Assembly: GCF_002086115.1 (NCBI RefSeq)
Contig: NZ_MVHJ01000022.1
Span: 1 to 64,000, forward strand
DNA from: Mycolicibacterium bacteremicum
GTDB lineage: Bacteria; Actinomycetota; Actinomycetes; Mycobacteriales; Mycobacteriaceae
Direction of reading: 5' to 3'
Length of the DNA: 64,000 nucleotides
In this document: positions 41,156-50,052 of the stretch, piece after piece
How positions within the stretch are numbered: position 1 is the stretch's first letter
Layout: each line of letters starts with the position of its first letter
Notes under the pieces: model-generated
Seen by the model: the letters and a program-made list of their open reading frames with translations, nothing else
What the model was told of the DNA's origin: nothing
Databases searched by the model: none
Made by a program: the position numbers and the translations under genes

Positions 41156-42712
41156 GTGGTTTCCACGCAGACCGACCACCCGATCACCGGACCGCGTCCG
41201 CCCGCCCGGCCGGGTCCGTTGCTCACCGGCGGCATCGCCGTGCTGGTGGCCGCGACCTTCATCCCGCTGGGATATGTGGCATGGGCGGTCATCAGCACCG
41301 GCCCGGCCCGCATCTACGAGCTGGTGGTCCGGCCGCGGGTGGGCGAGCTGCTGCTCAACACCGTGGGGCTGGTGGTCGTGACCGTCCCTCTGTGTGTGGT
41401 GCTCGGCGTCGGCGCGGCCTGGCTGGTCGAGCGCACCGATGTGCCCGGTGCCGCGGCGTGGCGTCCGCTGCTGGTCGCTCCGCTGGCGGTGCCCGCCTTC
41501 ATCAACAGCTACGCCTGGGTCAGCGTGTGGCCGACGCTGCACGGGTTCGGTGCCGGTGTGTTGGTGGCGACGCTGTCGTACTTCCCGTTCGTCTTCCTGC
41601 CTGCCGCCGCGACGCTGCGCCGGCTCGATCCCGCCATCGAGGAATCCGCCCAGGCGCTCGGGTCCGGGTCGCTCGGGGTGTTCTTCCGGGTGGTGCTGCC
41701 CCAGCTGCGGCTGGCGATCCTGGGCGGCGGGTTACTGATCGGGGTGCATCTGCTCGCCGAATACGGCGCCTTTGCGATGCTGCGGTTCTCCACGTTCACC
41801 ACGGCGATCTTCGAACAGTTCCAGGCCACCTTCGACGGGGCGGCCGGCGCCACCCTGGCCGGCGTCCTCGTGCTGCTGTGCCTGGTGCTGCTGGCCTCCG
41901 AAGCCGTGTTGCGCGGCAGCGCGCGGTTCGCCAGGATCGGCTCCGGCGCACCGCGCGCGTCGACTCCGATCCGGTTGGGGCCGTGGACCCTGCCCGCGCT
42001 CGGCACCCTGGTGGCGTTGACGGTGCTGGCGTTGGGTGTGCCGGTGTGGACGCTGCTGCGGTGGCTGTGGATCGGCGGCGCGGCGGTGTGGGAGGCCGCC
42101 GATCTGACGCAGGCGCTCGGCCAGACCGCGGTCCTCGCCGCGGTGGCCGCCGCGGTGACGACGGTGGCCGCGTTCCCGTTCGCCTGGTTGGCGGTGCGCT
42201 ATCGCGGTGCGTTCGCCCGCACCGTCGAAGGCGCCAACTTCGTCACCAGCTCGATGCCCGGCATCGTCACCGCGCTGGCTCTTGTCACCGTCGCCATCCA
42301 GTTCGCGCCCCCGCTCTATCAGACGGTCGCCCTGGTGCTGTGCGCGTACGTGCTGATGTTCCTGCCCCGCGCGCTGGTCAGTCTGCGCTCCGGGCTGGCC
42401 CAGATCCCGCCCGGACTCGAGGAGGCCTCCCGGTCCCTCGGCCTGTCGCCGACCCGTAGTTTCCTGCGGGTGACGCTGCGCCTCACCGCGCCCGCCGCCG
42501 GGGCCGGTGCGGCGCTGGTGTTCGTCGCGGTCGCCACCGAACTGACCGCCACGCTGTTACTGGCTCCCACCGGCACCCGCACGCTGGCCATGAGGTTCTG
42601 GTCGCTGTCGAGCGAGCTGGACTACGCCGCGGCCGCACCGTACGCGCTGGTGCTGGTGGCGCTGTCCATCCCGGTGACGGTGGCGTTGTTCCGGGAGGTC
42701 ACCCGATCATGA
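41156..42712 (+). CDS. Fe(3+) ABC transporter permease (FbpB-like)
   Basis: 518 residues from GTG 41156, directly after the upstream TAG. It has about twelve membrane helices in two duplicated permease halves, each with an EAA-type loop: PAIEESAQALGSGSLGVFFRVVLPQLRLAI and GLEEASRSLGLSPTRSFLRVTLRLTAP. This is the usual fused permease of FbpB/SfuB iron systems. It overlaps the ATPase start by ATGA. Confidence 0.93.
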   Translation: MVSTQTDHPITGPRPPARPGPLLTGGIAVLVAATFIPLGYVAWAVISTGPARIYELVVRPRVGELLLNTVGLVVVTVPLCVVLGVGAAWLVERTDVPGAAAWRPLLVAPLAVPAFINSYAWVSVWPTLHGFGAGVLVATLSYFPFVFLPAAATLRRLDPAIEESAQALGSGSLGVFFRVVLPQLRLAILGGGLLIGVHLLAEYGAFAMLRFSTFTTAIFEQFQATFDGAAGATLAGVLVLLCLVLLASEAVLRGSARFARIGSGAPRASTPIRLGPWTLPALGTLVALTVLALGVPVWTLLRWLWIGGAAVWEAADLTQALGQTAVLAAVAAAVTTVAAFPFAWLAVRYRGAFARTVEGANFVTSSMPGIVTALALVTVAIQFAPPLYQTVALVLCAYVLMFLPRALVSLRSGLAQIPPGLEEASRSLGLSPTRSFLRVTLRLTAPAAGAGAALVFVAVATELTATLLLAPTGTRTLAMRFWSLSSELDYAAAAPYALVLVALSIPVTVALFREVTRS

Positions 42713-43761
42713 CCGACACCCTGACAGTGCGCGGATTGTCCAAATCCTTCACCGGCGAACCGGTTCTCGATCATGTCGACCTGGCCCTGCCCGCGGGCAG
42801 CATCACCGCCGTGGTCGGCGCCTCCGGGTGCGGCAAGACGACCCTGCTGCGATTGGTCGCCGGGTTCGAGAAACCCGATACGGGCACGATCGAGATCGCG
42901 GGGCGCCAGGTGGCGTCGGCGCAGACATCGTTGGCACCGCACCGCCGCTCGGTGGGCTATGTCGCCCAGGACGGTGCGCTGTTCCCCCATCTGAGCGTGG
43001 GGGCCAACATCGCCTACGGGTTGACCGGCCGCCCACGCAGCGCCGCGGTCCGCGACCGTGTCACCGAACTACTCGACACCGTCTCGCTGGACCCGTCTTT
43101 CGCCGATCGCCGCCCGCACGAGCTGTCCGGTGGTCAGCAGCAGCGCGTCGCCCTTGCCCGCGCGATGGCCCGCAAGCCCGCCCTGATGTTGCTCGACGAG
43201 CCGTTCTCGGCATTGGACACCGGTCTGCGCGCCGCGACGCGCCGCGCCGTCACCAGGGTGCTCACCGAGGCCGGGGTGACCACCCTGCTGGTGACCCACG
43301 ACCAGGGCGAGGCGCTGTCGGTCGCCGATCAGGTCGCGGTCATGCGTGCCGGCCGGTTCACCGGAGTCGGTACGCCACAACAGGTGTACCGCACCCCGAA
43401 GGACCGTTTCACCGCCGAGTTCCTCGGCGATTGCGTGTTCCTGCCCGGCACGGTGCGCAACGGTGCCGTCGATTCCGCGCTCGGCCGGATACCGCTGGCC
43501 ATTCCGAGCACCGAAGGCCCCGGCACCGTCCTGCTGCGGCCCGAGCAGTTGATCGCCACCGAGATCGCCGACGCAGGACCGCAGTCCGAGCCCGGGATCG
43601 GCACGGTGCTGGCCACCGAGTTCCTCGGGCACGACGTTTTGCTCACCATCGACATCGGAGACGCGGCGCCGATCACGGTGCGCCAGCACAGCATCGACCC
43701 GCCCGCCGTCGACGCCAAGGTGCGGATCACCATTCTCGGGCGCGCCCTGATCGTGCCATGA
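42709..43761 (+). CDS. Fe(3+) ABC transporter ATP-binding protein (FbpC-like)
   Basis: 350 residues. Walker A is GASGCGKTT, signature LSGGQQQRVALARAMARKPA, Walker B LMLLDEPFSALD, H-loop VTHDQGEAL. The C-terminal 110 residues after EFLGDCVFLPG are a TOBE-like regulatory domain (LLRPEQL). It powers the permease for ferric import. Its TGA overlaps the ATG of the adenylation-carrier-acyltransferase gene (ATGA at 43758-43761), so the four genes form one coupled operon. Confidence 0.94.
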   Translation: MTDTLTVRGLSKSFTGEPVLDHVDLALPAGSITAVVGASGCGKTTLLRLVAGFEKPDTGTIEIAGRQVASAQTSLAPHRRSVGYVAQDGALFPHLSVGANIAYGLTGRPRSAAVRDRVTELLDTVSLDPSFADRRPHELSGGQQQRVALARAMARKPALMLLDEPFSALDTGLRAATRRAVTRVLTEAGVTTLLVTHDQGEALSVADQVAVMRAGRFTGVGTPQQVYRTPKDRFTAEFLGDCVFLPGTVRNGAVDSALGRIPLAIPSTEGPGTVLLRPEQLIATEIADAGPQSEPGIGTVLATEFLGHDVLLTIDIGDAAPITVRQHSIDPPAVDAKVRITILGRALIVP

Positions 43762-46274
43762 AAGACCTGATCGCCCAGCTACGCCGCCACGGCGACCGCG
43801 CCGCCGTCCACACTGCCGACACCACCCTGACGTATCGGGCGCTGGCGCACCTCGTGGACGCCGCGGCCGTCGAGCTCGGCAGCACCCGCAAGCTGGTCAT
43901 GCTGGAGACCCGCAACGACATCGCAACGCTCACCTACTACCTCGGCGCACTGGCAGCCGGACATGTGGTGTTGCCGGTCCCGCCCGGCGGGGATCACTCC
44001 GACCTGCTCGACGGCTACCGCCCCGACATCGTCATCGACGCCGCCGGTGCGCACCCGCGGCGCGGCTCGCGACACCCGCTGCACCCCGACCTCGCGCTGC
44101 TGCTGTCCACCTCCGGCAGCACCGGCTCCCCCAAGCTGGTCCGGCTGTCGAAGGCCAATCTGCTGGCCAATGCGCAGTCCATCGCCGAGTACCTCGACAT
44201 CCGCGATACCGACTGCGCCGCAACGACACTGCCGATGTCCTATTGTTATGGCCTGTCGGTCATCCACAGCAATCTGCTGCGTGGGGCGGCATTGATCCTG
44301 ACCGATCTGTCGGTCATCGACGAAGAATTCTGGACGCTGTTCCGCACCCACCGCGGGACGACGTTCGCCGGGGTGCCCTACACCTTCGATCTGCTCGACG
44401 GGATCGGGTTCGACTCGATGGACCTGCCGCACCTGCGCTATGTCACCCAGGCCGGTGGCGCGCTGGCTCCCCAGCGGGTACGCGCGTTCGCCGAGTTGGG
44501 CCGTCGACGCGGCTGGGCGCTCTTCGTGATGTACGGGGCGACCGAGGCCACTGCCCGGATGGCCTATCTGCCACCCGAACTCGCGATCGACCGCCCCGGG
44601 GCCATCGGTCTGCCGATCCCCGGCGGCCGGCTACGCATCGACGCGCCCGAGGACGGCGAGGTCGGCGAACTCGTCTACACCGGGCCCAATGTGATGATGG
44701 GCTACGCCCATTACCGCACCGACCTGGCCGCCGGACCGGACACCTCCGAGTTGCGTACCGGAGATCTCGCCCGCCGCGCTCCGGACGGGCTGTTCGAGGT
44801 GGTGGGCCGGGCCGACCGGTTCGCCAAGTTGTTCGGCCTGCGCATCGACCTGCAGCGGGTGGAATCCGGGTTGGGTGAGCGCGGTCTGGCCGCGTTGTGC
44901 ACCACGGCGCAGGACAGCCTGGTCGTCGCCACCACCGCGGCAGCCGCCACGGTGCGTGAAGCCGTCACCGAGATCACCGGGCTGCCGGCCGGGTCGGTGC
45001 ATGTGGTCGCCGTCGACAGGTTGCCGATGCGGGCCTCCGGCAAGCCGGACTATCCGGCGGTCCGGGCGCTGTATCCCGGTCACCGCGCCGTCGGCGGGCT
45101 GCGGGGCATCTTCGCCGACGTGTTGCACCTGGACCCCGATGACATCGATGCCCGGGCCAGCTTCGTCGACCTGGGCGGCAACTCGCTGACCTACGTGTCG
45201 ATGTCGGTGCGCATCGAACGGGCGTTGGGACGTCTGCCGCGGCACTGGCCGCAGATGTCGCTGGCCGAACTCGAGGCGTTGGTACCGCAGCGCCGGCGAT
45301 GGACGGCCACCCTGGACACCAGCGTCGCGCTGCGCGCGGTGGCGATCGTGCTGATCGTCGGCTCCCATGCCGGACTGTTCGAGATGTGGGGCGGGGCGCA
45401 CATACTGCTCGGTGTCGCCGGCTACAACTTCGGCCGGTTCTGTCTGACGGGCATCCCCCGCGGCGACCGGATCCGCCAGCTGCGCAACACCATCGGGTGG
45501 ATCGCGATACCCGCCGCAATCTGGGTGGCGATCACCATGACCTTCAGCGATGACTACGAGTGGACGAATCTGCTGCTGGCCAACAAGCTGCTGGGGCCGT
45601 TCGACAGCATGACCGCCGGCCGGTTGTGGTTCATCGAAGTCCTGGTGTGGATTCTGGTGCTACTGACCTGCCTGCTCTGGGTGCCCGCCGCCGACCGGTT
45701 CGAACGCCACCATGAATTCGCCGTCGCCGCAGCATTTCTGGCCGCCGGGTTGGCGGTGCGCTACACCATCACCGGAGAAGCCGCCTGGTTCAGCATGGCG
45801 GCGTTCTGGTTCTTCGCCGTCGGCTGGGCGGTGTCCAAGTCCGCGTCGACGTGGCAACGGGCAGTGCTCACCCTGGCCGTCGGTGTCGGCCTGTACGGCT
45901 ATTTCGCCGATCCGCTCCGCGAGTTGCTGGTGTTCGGCGGGCTGGCGCTGCTGATCTGGCTCCCCTCGATCCGGTGTCCGGTACCGGCGACGAGTCTGTT
46001 GGCGGTGCTCGCCGACGCCTCGCTCTACATTTATCTGACGCATTTCCAGGTGTATCCGCTCTTCGGCGAACACCGGCTGGCCGGCGTCCTGGCTGCGCTG
46101 GCGGCCGGGGTCCTGCTGGCCCAGCTGATCCGTCGGCTCCGTCAGCGATTGGCCGCCAGACCCTCCTGGACCATGGTGGCGGCAATGACGCCGTCGGCAC
46201 GCAGCAGCGAGGCGGTGACCACACCGCGCCCGGAGGCGGCCGCCGGGGACCGGGACTCCAGCAGATTCCACTGA
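43758..46274 (+). CDS. adenylation domain - carrier domain - membrane acyltransferase-3-like fusion protein
   Basis: 838 residues. Residues 1-440 form an ANL adenylation domain with STSGSTGSPK (118-127), YGATE (259-263), TGD (334-336), RFAKLFGLRIDL (354-365) and catalytic Lys429 in PMRASGKPD. All core motifs are intact. Residues 445-510 are a carrier domain with LGGNSL; Ser476 would take phosphopantetheine. Residues 515-800 have about ten membrane helices beginning VALRAVAIVLIVGSHAGLFE, which resembles acyltransferase-3 proteins (His537 in GSHAG). It would activate an acid or amino acid, hold it as a thioester and pass it to the membrane domain. This logic resembles DltA-DltC-DltB, here in one chain. 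Substrate and acceptor are unknown. The last 43 codons are antisense to the thioesterase gene. Confidence 0.85.
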   Translation: MKDLIAQLRRHGDRAAVHTADTTLTYRALAHLVDAAAVELGSTRKLVMLETRNDIATLTYYLGALAAGHVVLPVPPGGDHSDLLDGYRPDIVIDAAGAHPRRGSRHPLHPDLALLLSTSGSTGSPKLVRLSKANLLANAQSIAEYLDIRDTDCAATTLPMSYCYGLSVIHSNLLRGAALILTDLSVIDEEFWTLFRTHRGTTFAGVPYTFDLLDGIGFDSMDLPHLRYVTQAGGALAPQRVRAFAELGRRRGWALFVMYGATEATARMAYLPPELAIDRPGAIGLPIPGGRLRIDAPEDGEVGELVYTGPNVMMGYAHYRTDLAAGPDTSELRTGDLARRAPDGLFEVVGRADRFAKLFGLRIDLQRVESGLGERGLAALCTTAQDSLVVATTAAAATVREAVTEITGLPAGSVHVVAVDRLPMRASGKPDYPAVRALYPGHRAVGGLRGIFADVLHLDPDDIDARASFVDLGGNSLTYVSMSVRIERALGRLPRHWPQMSLAELEALVPQRRRWTATLDTSVALRAVAIVLIVGSHAGLFEMWGGAHILLGVAGYNFGRFCLTGIPRGDRIRQLRNTIGWIAIPAAIWVAITMTFSDDYEWTNLLLANKLLGPFDSMTAGRLWFIEVLVWILVLLTCLLWVPAADRFERHHEFAVAAAFLAAGLAVRYTITGEAAWFSMAAFWFFAVGWAVSKSASTWQRAVLTLAVGVGLYGYFADPLRELLVFGGLALLIWLPSIRCPVPATSLLAVLADASLYIYLTHFQVYPLFGEHRLAGVLAALAAGVLLAQLIRRLRQRLAARPSWTMVAAMTPSARSSEAVTTPRPEAAAGDRDSSRFH

Positions 46275-46939
46275 TCGGCGTGGATGCGCCGGTGGAACCA
46301 CATCGACGAATCGGTGGTACCACCGCGGTGGACGCGATCCTGCATGGAGTGCCCGTGCACCGCAAAGATCGGATCGATCCCGTAGAGATCGGTGATGTAC
46401 ACCGCGACCAGCGTGTGCAGCACCGGATCATCGGGCAGCGCGACGGTGGTACGCCACCAGAACCGCCGCACGAACTGTTCGCCGGTGTCCCGATCATCGA
46501 CGCGGATGTCGAACTCCTGCAGCGGCACCGACGGCGACGGGCCAAGGGTACGAGCTAAATCGAGGGTGTCGGGATGGGGCGAGGGCGCCTCATGGGCGCC
46601 GTGCTCGGGTCCGACCATGGGAGCCGAGAACGACACCGTCGCGGTGTTGAGCAACCGGTCGCCCTGGCGTCCCTCGACCCGCCGTGCCGCGGCGGTCCGC
46701 CCGTCATAGACCCGGTCGACGCGGTAGTCGGCGCCCTCGCCGGCTTCACCACCGCGCAGGAACTGCACGTGCAGATTGGTGGGTCGTTTGTCGCTGTCGA
46801 CCGTCGCGACCGCCGCGGCCAGGCTCTGGGCGGCGAACAACCCGCCGAATGACCGCTTGCCGGCGGGTCCGGCGCCCGGCCCGTGCCAGCTGTCGGCACC
46901 GGTCGGCCGCAATGTCAGCAGGTCCAGCAGCACACTCAC
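46142..46939 (-). CDS. acyl-CoA thioesterase II family (TesB-like) double hot-dog protein
   Basis: 265 residues. GKRSFGGLFAAQSLAAAVATV is the first hot-dog helix, and HVQFLRGGEAGEGADYRVDRVYDGRTAAARRVEG follows. The C-terminal repeat has SSMWFHRRIHADQWNLLESRSPAAASGRGVVTASLLRADG. ADQWNLLE and RG.VTASLL.ADG are TesB active-site blocks (Asp, Thr, Gln). It hydrolyses acyl-CoA to acid and CoA. The ATG overlaps the CoA-transferase stop (46936-46939). Its 3' end overlaps the acyltransferase fusion by 133 bp, convergent. Confidence 0.9.
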   Translation of the reverse strand: MSVLLDLLTLRPTGADSWHGPGAGPAGKRSFGGLFAAQSLAAAVATVDSDKRPTNLHVQFLRGGEAGEGADYRVDRVYDGRTAAARRVEGRQGDRLLNTATVSFSAPMVGPEHGAHEAPSPHPDTLDLARTLGPSPSVPLQEFDIRVDDRDTGEQFVRRFWWRTTVALPDDPVLHTLVAVYITDLYGIDPIFAVHGHSMQDRVHRGGTTDSSMWFHRRIHADQWNLLESRSPAAASGRGVVTASLLRADGVIAATMVQEGLAANR

Positions 46940-48132
46940 GCAACGACACCGGATCCGAACAGACCGTCGATCTGTTCACCGGACAGGCCCAGAGTCTGCA
47001 GCACCTGCGCCGTGTGGTCGCCCAGCGCGGGTGCCGCCACGGCGGGCGGGTATCCACCATCGATCGAGATCGGCAGGCCGGGCGCGAGATGCCGGCCGAT
47101 CCGCGGTTGATCCAACGTATTGAACAGCGGGTTCTGGGTGACCCGGGGATCGGCGGCCATCTCGGCGAAAGTCCGGTACCGGTCCCACAGCACCGACGTC
47201 TGCGACAACGCGGCGGTGATCTGCTCGGCGGTGCGTTCGGTGAACCACAGGGTGAACAGCCCGGTCAGGGCGTCCCGGTGGCGGTAACGCTGGCCCTCGT
47301 CGGTGAAGTCCGCGCCGAGCGCGTCGCCGAGGGCGGCCACCGCCGCGGTGGTGCCGGTCAGTTCGGTCAGGTCACGGAAATGCCTGCCCGTCAACGCCAC
47401 CAGCATGAACACCACCCCGTCGCTGCTGGTGAAATTCTGTCCGTACTGGCCGTAGAGCGAGTTGCCGATACGCGGACGGTCACGTCCGCCGAGCATCACC
47501 TCGGTGAGGAAGCTGAGGTTGCCCGCCGTGGCCAGCGCGACGTTCTCCAATGGGATGGCGATCCGCGCTCCGGCTCCGGTGTTCTCGCGAGCCCGGACCG
47601 CCGTGACCACGGCCAGGGCCGCATACAGCCCGCACGACACATCCCAGGCCGGCAACACGTGGTTGACCGGGGTGGACAGATTGGCCGGCCCGGTGACCAT
47701 CGGAAAGCCGACCGCGGCGTTGACGGTGTAGTCGACCCCGGTGCTGCCGTCCGCGCGTCCGGAGATCTCGACGTGGATCAGGTCGCGACGCAGCGCCGCC
47801 AGTTCGTCATAGGAATGCCATTGCCGCCCGGCGACATTGGTGATCAGGATGCCGGCGTCGGTGATCAGCCGCCGGATCAGCTCCTGCCCCTGCTCGGAGC
47901 GCATATCGACGGCGACGGACTGCTTGCCCTTGTTCAGGCCGGCCCAGTAGATGCTGTCGCCGTCATCGGTGACCGGCCAGCGCCGGTAGTCCGCGGCCCC
48001 GCCGACGGGATCGACGCGGATCACCTCGGCGCCCAGCTGCGCCAGTGTCATCCCGGCCAGCGGAACCGCCACGAAGCTGGATATCTCGATGATGCGCACC
48101 CCCGACAGGGGCCCCTGCGCCACGCCAGTCAC
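46936..48132 (-). CDS. CaiB/BaiF family CoA-transferase (second in window)
   Basis: 398 residues. SGVRIIEISSFVAVPLAGMTLAQLGAEVIRVDPVGGAADY is the family N-terminus, GLNKGKQSVAVDMRSEQGQELI follows. It transfers CoA between acids. Coupled to a TesB-like thioesterase by ATGA, a pairing that suggests control of acyl-CoA flux. Pattern-wise it is close to racemase-type (AMACR-like) members (Leu/Gly-rich N-terminus, DPVGG), but the acyl substrate cannot be told. Upstream on the same strand is an unidentified 225-residue gene 12 bp away. Confidence 0.9.
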   Translation of the reverse strand: MTGVAQGPLSGVRIIEISSFVAVPLAGMTLAQLGAEVIRVDPVGGAADYRRWPVTDDGDSIYWAGLNKGKQSVAVDMRSEQGQELIRRLITDAGILITNVAGRQWHSYDELAALRRDLIHVEISGRADGSTGVDYTVNAAVGFPMVTGPANLSTPVNHVLPAWDVSCGLYAALAVVTAVRARENTGAGARIAIPLENVALATAGNLSFLTEVMLGGRDRPRIGNSLYGQYGQNFTSSDGVVFMLVALTGRHFRDLTELTGTTAAVAALGDALGADFTDEGQRYRHRDALTGLFTLWFTERTAEQITAALSQTSVLWDRYRTFAEMAADPRVTQNPLFNTLDQPRIGRHLAPGLPISIDGGYPPAVAAPALGDHTAQVLQTLGLSGEQIDGLFGSGVVA

Positions 48133-48144
48133 CCGGTCAAGCTA

Positions 48145-48822
48145 TCAACCCCGGATCAGCACAGCGCGGTCCCGGTTGGCGGTGATCAGCACACCCCGGC
48201 CGTTGTCGATCACCACGCCGCGCACCCAGCGTGAGCACGGTGTCGCACCGTCGAAGATTTCGGAGGTGACCTCCTCGGCCAGTACCGAGCGACCGTTGTC
48301 GGTGAACAGGTAGCGGTACCGGGTCTCCGTTTCACCCTGCCCCAGGTCCTCGGATTCGATGTCGAGTTCGACATCCTGGGGTTTGGCGATGCCCAGCGCG
48401 CTGAGCACTCCCTCGGGGGAGAGCGTGTCGAGCTCGATCTCCGTGGTCGTCTCCGGAGCCAGGCGCACATGGTCCGGGCGCTCGGAGTCGGCCAGGAACC
48501 GCACCAGTCGCCAGCCGTCGTCGACTCCGCGCAGGGCGATGCGCTGCGCGCCCGGCAGGAGTTCGGCGACCAGCAACGATTCGTCGACGTAGAGTGCCGT
48601 CGCGCCATCCACGGCACCCAGCTCGGCCGCCGCCCGTCGCAGGCCCGACAGGTCCCACGGCCGCACCTTGCCGCCGAGGTCGTCCGTCGTCAGCGCCCGG
48701 ACAGCGGCCGCCACGGCGGTGCGGATCGGACCCTTGTTGCAGCGCAGCGGGACCTCCCCCGCGTCGCGCATGCCGCGCAGCGCGGAGATCACCTCGGGGG
48801 CCAGCTCGACGGTGTCAGGCAC
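48145..48822 (-). CDS. hypothetical protein (ESX/EspG-like size, unidentified)
   Basis: 225 residues, soluble and acidic, no signal peptide. It begins MPDTVELAPEVISALRGMRDAGEVPLRCNKGPIRTAVAAAVRAL and ends GVVIDNGRGVLITANRDRAVLIRG. I do not recognise a family. It sits 12 bp upstream of the CoA-transferase with which it is probably cotranscribed, and 47 bp from the divergent dienelactone hydrolase start. ATG and reading frame are well supported by length and GC bias. Confidence 0.65.
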   Translation of the reverse strand: MPDTVELAPEVISALRGMRDAGEVPLRCNKGPIRTAVAAAVRALTTDDLGGKVRPWDLSGLRRAAAELGAVDGATALYVDESLLVAELLPGAQRIALRGVDDGWRLVRFLADSERPDHVRLAPETTTEIELDTLSPEGVLSALGIAKPQDVELDIESEDLGQGETETRYRYLFTDNGRSVLAEEVTSEIFDGATPCSRWVRGVVIDNGRGVLITANRDRAVLIRG

Positions 48823-48869
48823 GAGACGAGAGGTTACGGGGTGCCGGCCCGGCGACTAGGTTGGCGGTC

Positions 48870-49565
48870 ATGACGACGATCACGCTCGACACCCCCGGCG
48901 GCCCCATCGACGCCCTCGTCGACATCCCGACCGGGGCCGGGCCCTGGCCGGGCGTGGTGATCGTGCACGACGCGATCGGCTACCAGCCGGACAAGGAGGC
49001 GGTTTCCGAACGCGTCGCCGCGGCCGGATACCTGGCCATCACCCCGAATCTCTACGCCCGCGGCGGCCGGGCCCGCTGTATCACCAAGGTCATGCGGGCG
49101 GCGCTGACCCGCCAGGGGCCGGCCATCGAGGACATCCTGGCCGCCCGCGAATACCTCACCGGGCGCGACGACTGCACCGGCAGCGTCGGGATAGCCGGGT
49201 TCTGCATGGGAGGTCAGTTCGCGCTCATCTTGTCCCCCAAGGGTTTCGGCGCTGCCGCCCCGTTCTACGGGACACCGCTGCCCAAGAATCTGGAGGACAC
49301 CCTGCGCGGGGCCTGCCCCATCGTGGCGAGCTTCGGAGCGAAAGACCCGCTGGGCCGCGGCGCCCCGGCAAAGCTCAACAAGGCCGTTGCCGCCGAGCAG
49401 ATCGCGGCGGATGTCAAGGTCTATCCGGACGCCGGGCACAGTTTCGCCAATCAGCTTCCCGCCCAGGGCCTGATGCGGGTCACCGGCTTCGGTTACAACG
49501 AGGCCGTCGCCGAGGACGCCTGGGAGCGGGTGTTCGCGTTCTTTCAGACGCATCTGCGAAACTAA
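48870..49565 (+). CDS. dienelactone hydrolase family protein
   Basis: 231 residues. The catalytic triad of the DLH group is visible: Cys in GFCMGGQFAL, Asp in GAKDPLG and His in DAGHSFANQ. IVHDAIGYQPDKEAVSERVAAAGYLAITPNLYARGGR is the N-terminal DLH block. Such enzymes open dienelactones or hydrolyse related esters; the true substrate is unknown. A leaderless start is suggested by TAGGTT (48857-48862) seven bases before ATG 48870. It is divergent from the hypothetical gene. Confidence 0.88.
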   Translation: MTTITLDTPGGPIDALVDIPTGAGPWPGVVIVHDAIGYQPDKEAVSERVAAAGYLAITPNLYARGGRARCITKVMRAALTRQGPAIEDILAAREYLTGRDDCTGSVGIAGFCMGGQFALILSPKGFGAAAPFYGTPLPKNLEDTLRGACPIVASFGAKDPLGRGAPAKLNKAVAAEQIAADVKVYPDAGHSFANQLPAQGLMRVTGFGYNEAVAEDAWERVFAFFQTHLRN

Positions 49566-49590
49566 TTCCGCGACAACGCCCTTCAGCGAA

Positions 49591-50010
49591 TCATGCCCGT
49601 ACCAGCTCCACCACCGGGATGACCCGGCTGGTCTTGCGCTGATAGTCACCGAACTGCGGTTCGACCTCGACCTGCTTGGCGTAGATCTCGTCCCGTTCGG
49701 CACCTTCGAGCACCCGGGCCGACGCCTGGTAGGTCTCGGTGCCCAACTCCACGGTGATCTGCGGGTGGGCCACCAGGTTGCGGTACCAGTCCGGATCGGT
49801 GTCCGCGCCGCCTTTGCTGGCGAAGATGTAGACCCTGCCGTCGTCGAGCAACGGCACCAGCGGCGCGATCCGTTCGGTGCCCGACTTCGCACCGATATGG
49901 TGCACGAGCACCAGTGGCTTACCGGTGAAGACGCCGCCGGCCTTGCCGCCGGTGGTGCGGAACTCCTCGATCACGGCCTGGTTCATCGCATCGAAGTCTG
50001 CTTTTTCCAT
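49591..50010 (-). CDS. deazaflavin (F420)-dependent nitroreductase family protein
   Basis: 139 residues. The pattern GKAGGVFTGKPLVLVHHIGAKSGTERIAPLVPLLDDGRVYIFASKGG and DPDWYRNLVAHPQITVELG belongs to the Ddn/FDOR-A family, which binds F420. Ddn in M. tuberculosis activates nitroimidazoles and reduces menaquinone. Here it is a stand-alone gene convergent with the dienelactone hydrolase and 42 bp downstream of DUF2469 on the same strand. Substrate unknown. Confidence 0.9.
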   Translation of the reverse strand: MEKADFDAMNQAVIEEFRTTGGKAGGVFTGKPLVLVHHIGAKSGTERIAPLVPLLDDGRVYIFASKGGADTDPDWYRNLVAHPQITVELGTETYQASARVLEGAERDEIYAKQVEVEPQFGDYQRKTSRVIPVVELVRA

Positions 50011-50052
50011 GTCAGGTACATACCCGAGCGGCCGGACGCATATTCCCGGGGC

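Noticed and set aside
42828..43757. Upstream extension of the adenylation-carrier-acyltransferase frame
   Set aside because: It would lie inside the FbpC gene in another frame with Arg-rich non-enzyme sequence; ATGA coupling at 43758 gives the true start.
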